Assembly (NCBI GenBank): GCA_028284955.1
Contig: JANQQS010000018.1
Coordinates: 1-34,105, forward strand
From: Myxococcota bacterium
Lineage (GTDB): Bacteria; Myxococcota_A; Polyangia; Polyangiales; Houyiibacteriaceae
Direction of reading: 5' to 3'
Length of the DNA stretch: 34,105 bases
Shown here: positions 32,617 through 34,105 of the stretch, one piece after another
Numbering within the stretch: position 1 is the stretch's first letter
How the letters are laid out: each line of letters opens with the position of its first letter
Translations under genes and position numbers: made by a program
The notes under the pieces: model-generated
The model's database searches: none
The model's input: only the letters and a program-made list of their open reading frames with translations
What the model was told of the DNA's origin: nothing

Positions 32617-33984
32617 ATGGTGGACGGGGGATGCTGGGGAGTGCGCCGATGCGTGGTGTGGAGTAGTCTCTTGGTGCGCGCAGGCCTCGCGCTGTCGTTC
32701 TTCGTGGCGGGCTGCGGGGGACGATTTTCCGCGAGGACCAGTGCAGTGCGGCGAAAAGGATTTGTAGCCGTTGAAGACGGGCGGTTGGTTCGGAACGGCA
32801 CGCCCTACCGATTTTTGGGCGCGAATTTTTGGAACGCCGCGAACTTGGCCTCTCGAGGGCCGGGTGGCGACCGCGCGCGTTTTCTTCGTGAGGTGGATCG
32901 CCTCTCCGATCTTGGAGTGACGAATGTTCGTGTGATGGCCAGCGGGGAGGGCAAGCCCGACCTTCCGTACAGTGTGCAGCCCGCCTTGCAACCTCAAGCG
33001 GGAGACTACGATCCCCAGGTCTTCGACGGCCTCGACTTTGCTCTCGCAGAGTTTGGCCGGCGGGGCATCACGGTGGTGATGTGTCTCAACAATTTTTGGT
33101 TTTGGTCAGGCGGTTTTGCCCAATATCTGCGTTGGAACGGAAGCGGGGCAGTTCCTTTTCCGGAAAGCCAGGACGACGACCACGGGCCGTTTAGCCGATT
33201 CTCTGCGAAATTCTACCGAAGCGGAGGGGCCCAGCAGGATTTTCAGCGCCACATACGCACGGTTATCCTTCGAAAAAACTCATACACGGGCACGTCGTAC
33301 CGCGACGACCCCCACATCATGGCTTGGGAGCTCGCCAATGAACCTCGAGGGATGGGCGATCGGAGGGTGTTCCGGCAGTGGATCGACGAAAGCGCGGCGT
33401 TCATCAAATCCGTAGACCCGGCCCACCTGGTGACCACCGGCAGCGAAGGGGACACCCGCTATCCCTTTTTGAATGGCTTGGACACTCAAGTGGACCACCA
33501 GAGTGACCATATTGACTACGTCACGTTTCATCTTTGGGTCCAGAACTGGGGATGGTTCGATGCCGAGCACGAATCGACCAGTATCGCGTCCGCGATATAC
33601 AAAGCGAAACGATACATCGATGACCAGCTCAAACAGGCGGCCGCGGTGGGTAAACCTGCGGTGCTCGAGGAGTTTGGCATAGGTCGCGATGGAGGGTCGT
33701 ACGAGCCCGCGTCCTCGGTGCGCATTCGTGCGCGGTACTTCGACGAAGTGTTGGAGGCTATCTACCGATCCGCGTCCGGTGGTGGGGCGGCGTCGGGAAG
33801 CAACTTTTGGGCATGGGCTGGAGAAGGGCGCCCGCAGGATCCGGGTGGCATGTGGTCGGCAGGCGATCCGTGGATCGGCGACCCGCCACACGAGCGACAG
33901 GGTTGGTACAGCGTGTATGACGCCGATGCGGCCGTGCTCGATGTGTTCCGCCGCCATGCGTCGCAGCTTCGCGATCTGGACTAG
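32617..33984 (+). CDS. GH5-type glycosidase lipoprotein (endo-beta-mannanase-like)
   Basis: About 455 aa: lipoprotein signal (LALSFFVAGC), then a TIM barrel typical of clan GH-A family 5, close to endo-1,4-beta-mannanases. Key features are FVAVEDGRLVRNGTPYRFLGANFWNA at the start, IMAWELANEPRG (acid/base E after N), YVTFHLWVQNWGW, and AVLEEFGIGRDGG (nucleophile E). The N-terminal FxxxxGxxFxxNGKPYxFxGAN pattern is characteristic of GH5_7 mannanases. GGAG lies 5 nt before ATG 32617. An out-of-frame ATG at 32603 has its own AAGGAG and could open a competing short frame ending at 32764. Mannan is the inferred substrate. Confidence 0.88.
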   Translation: MVDGGCWGVRRCVVWSSLLVRAGLALSFFVAGCGGRFSARTSAVRRKGFVAVEDGRLVRNGTPYRFLGANFWNAANLASRGPGGDRARFLREVDRLSDLGVTNVRVMASGEGKPDLPYSVQPALQPQAGDYDPQVFDGLDFALAEFGRRGITVVMCLNNFWFWSGGFAQYLRWNGSGAVPFPESQDDDHGPFSRFSAKFYRSGGAQQDFQRHIRTVILRKNSYTGTSYRDDPHIMAWELANEPRGMGDRRVFRQWIDESAAFIKSVDPAHLVTTGSEGDTRYPFLNGLDTQVDHQSDHIDYVTFHLWVQNWGWFDAEHESTSIASAIYKAKRYIDDQLKQAAAVGKPAVLEEFGIGRDGGSYEPASSVRIRARYFDEVLEAIYRSASGGGAASGSNFWAWAGEGRPQDPGGMWSAGDPWIGDPPHERQGWYSVYDADAAVLDVFRRHASQLRDLD

Positions 33985-34027
33985 AGCAGTGCCCTTTTGG
34001 CCTGATCGCGGCTTACCTCCCCTGCTC

Positions 34028-34062
34028 GGCCAGCCGAAGTACCCGACGTACGTCGGCTGGCC
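34028..34062 (+). repeat. Inverted repeat downstream of the GH5-type gene
   Basis: GGCCAGCCGA (34028-34037) pairs with TCGGCTGGCC (34053-34062). Inside lies a perfect 14-bp palindrome, CCGACGTACGTCGG (34043-34056), which allows an alternative fold. It is 43 bp past the stop codon and again lacks a following T-run. It may take part in termination or mRNA 3' protection. Confidence 0.6.
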
Positions 34063-34105
34063 TGCGCTGCCCAGTAGGGGGTGGGGCCCCATCGGATGTA
34101 TTCGA

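Overview
The window looks like chromosomal DNA of a GC-rich Myxococcota-like (deltaproteobacterial) bacterium. Four things suggest this: an mglB-mglA polarity cassette very close to the Myxococcus type, a Ser/Thr protein kinase with the HRDISPQN catalytic loop, a transmembrane segment and PEGA-like repeats, an FtsE-FtsX-EnvC-like operon, and many small lipoproteins. I see no phage, integrase, transposase, rRNA, tRNA or CRISPR. Most of the content is housekeeping; the unusual material is in repeats, leaders and gene neighbourhoods.

Layout. (1) 1-2937, minus strand: mannose-6-phosphate isomerase (manA), a family 2 glycosyltransferase and a polysaccharide deacetylase, probably one sugar/envelope operon. 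Its leader holds four 14-bp repeats that form a chain of tiny ORFs. (2) 3127-6679, plus strand: a small unknown protein, a Nudix hydrolase, a membrane protein, smpB, a short PilZ-like protein and an ABC1/UbiB-family kinase-like protein. (3) 6621-10926, minus: a cyclic-nucleotide-binding-domain protein followed by mfd. (4) 11131-13620, plus: the membrane Ser/Thr kinase. (5) 13597-17887, minus: a HEAT-like protein, a TPR protein, panB and panC. (6) 17990-20592, plus: ftsE, ftsX and a degenerate LytM (EnvC-like) protein. (7) 20853-22298, plus: a secreted protein of unknown family; 22313-22711, minus: a cytochrome c lipoprotein. (8) leuS (22854-25421, plus). (9) 25430-28080, minus: mglB, mglA, a small lipoprotein and a GH113-like glycosidase, tightly spaced. 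(10) 28527-30284, plus: a lipoprotein and a second, C-terminally extended MglA-like GTPase. (11) 30285-31070: a non-coding convergent region full of structured repeats. (12) An outer-membrane-type protein (31071-32423, minus) and a GH5-type lipoprotein (32617-33984, plus).

Functional themes. Cell polarity (MglB, MglA, second MglA-like GTPase), division-linked peptidoglycan remodelling (FtsEX plus EnvC-like factor), pantothenate synthesis (PanB, PanC), transcription-coupled repair and ribosome rescue (Mfd, SmpB), and mannose/mannan chemistry (ManA, a GT2, two mannanase-like enzymes).

The most unusual observation is a family of GC-rich hairpin repeats next to gene 3' ends (1-94, 30285-30425, 30571-30593, 30929-31066). 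Arm sequences differ between loci by compensatory base-pair changes, while the two hairpins of a locus match each other. Two copies of about 140 bp face each other across a 500-bp spacer. Second is the manA leader, where three five-codon ORFs are joined by ATGA stop/start overlaps and end on the manA start codon.
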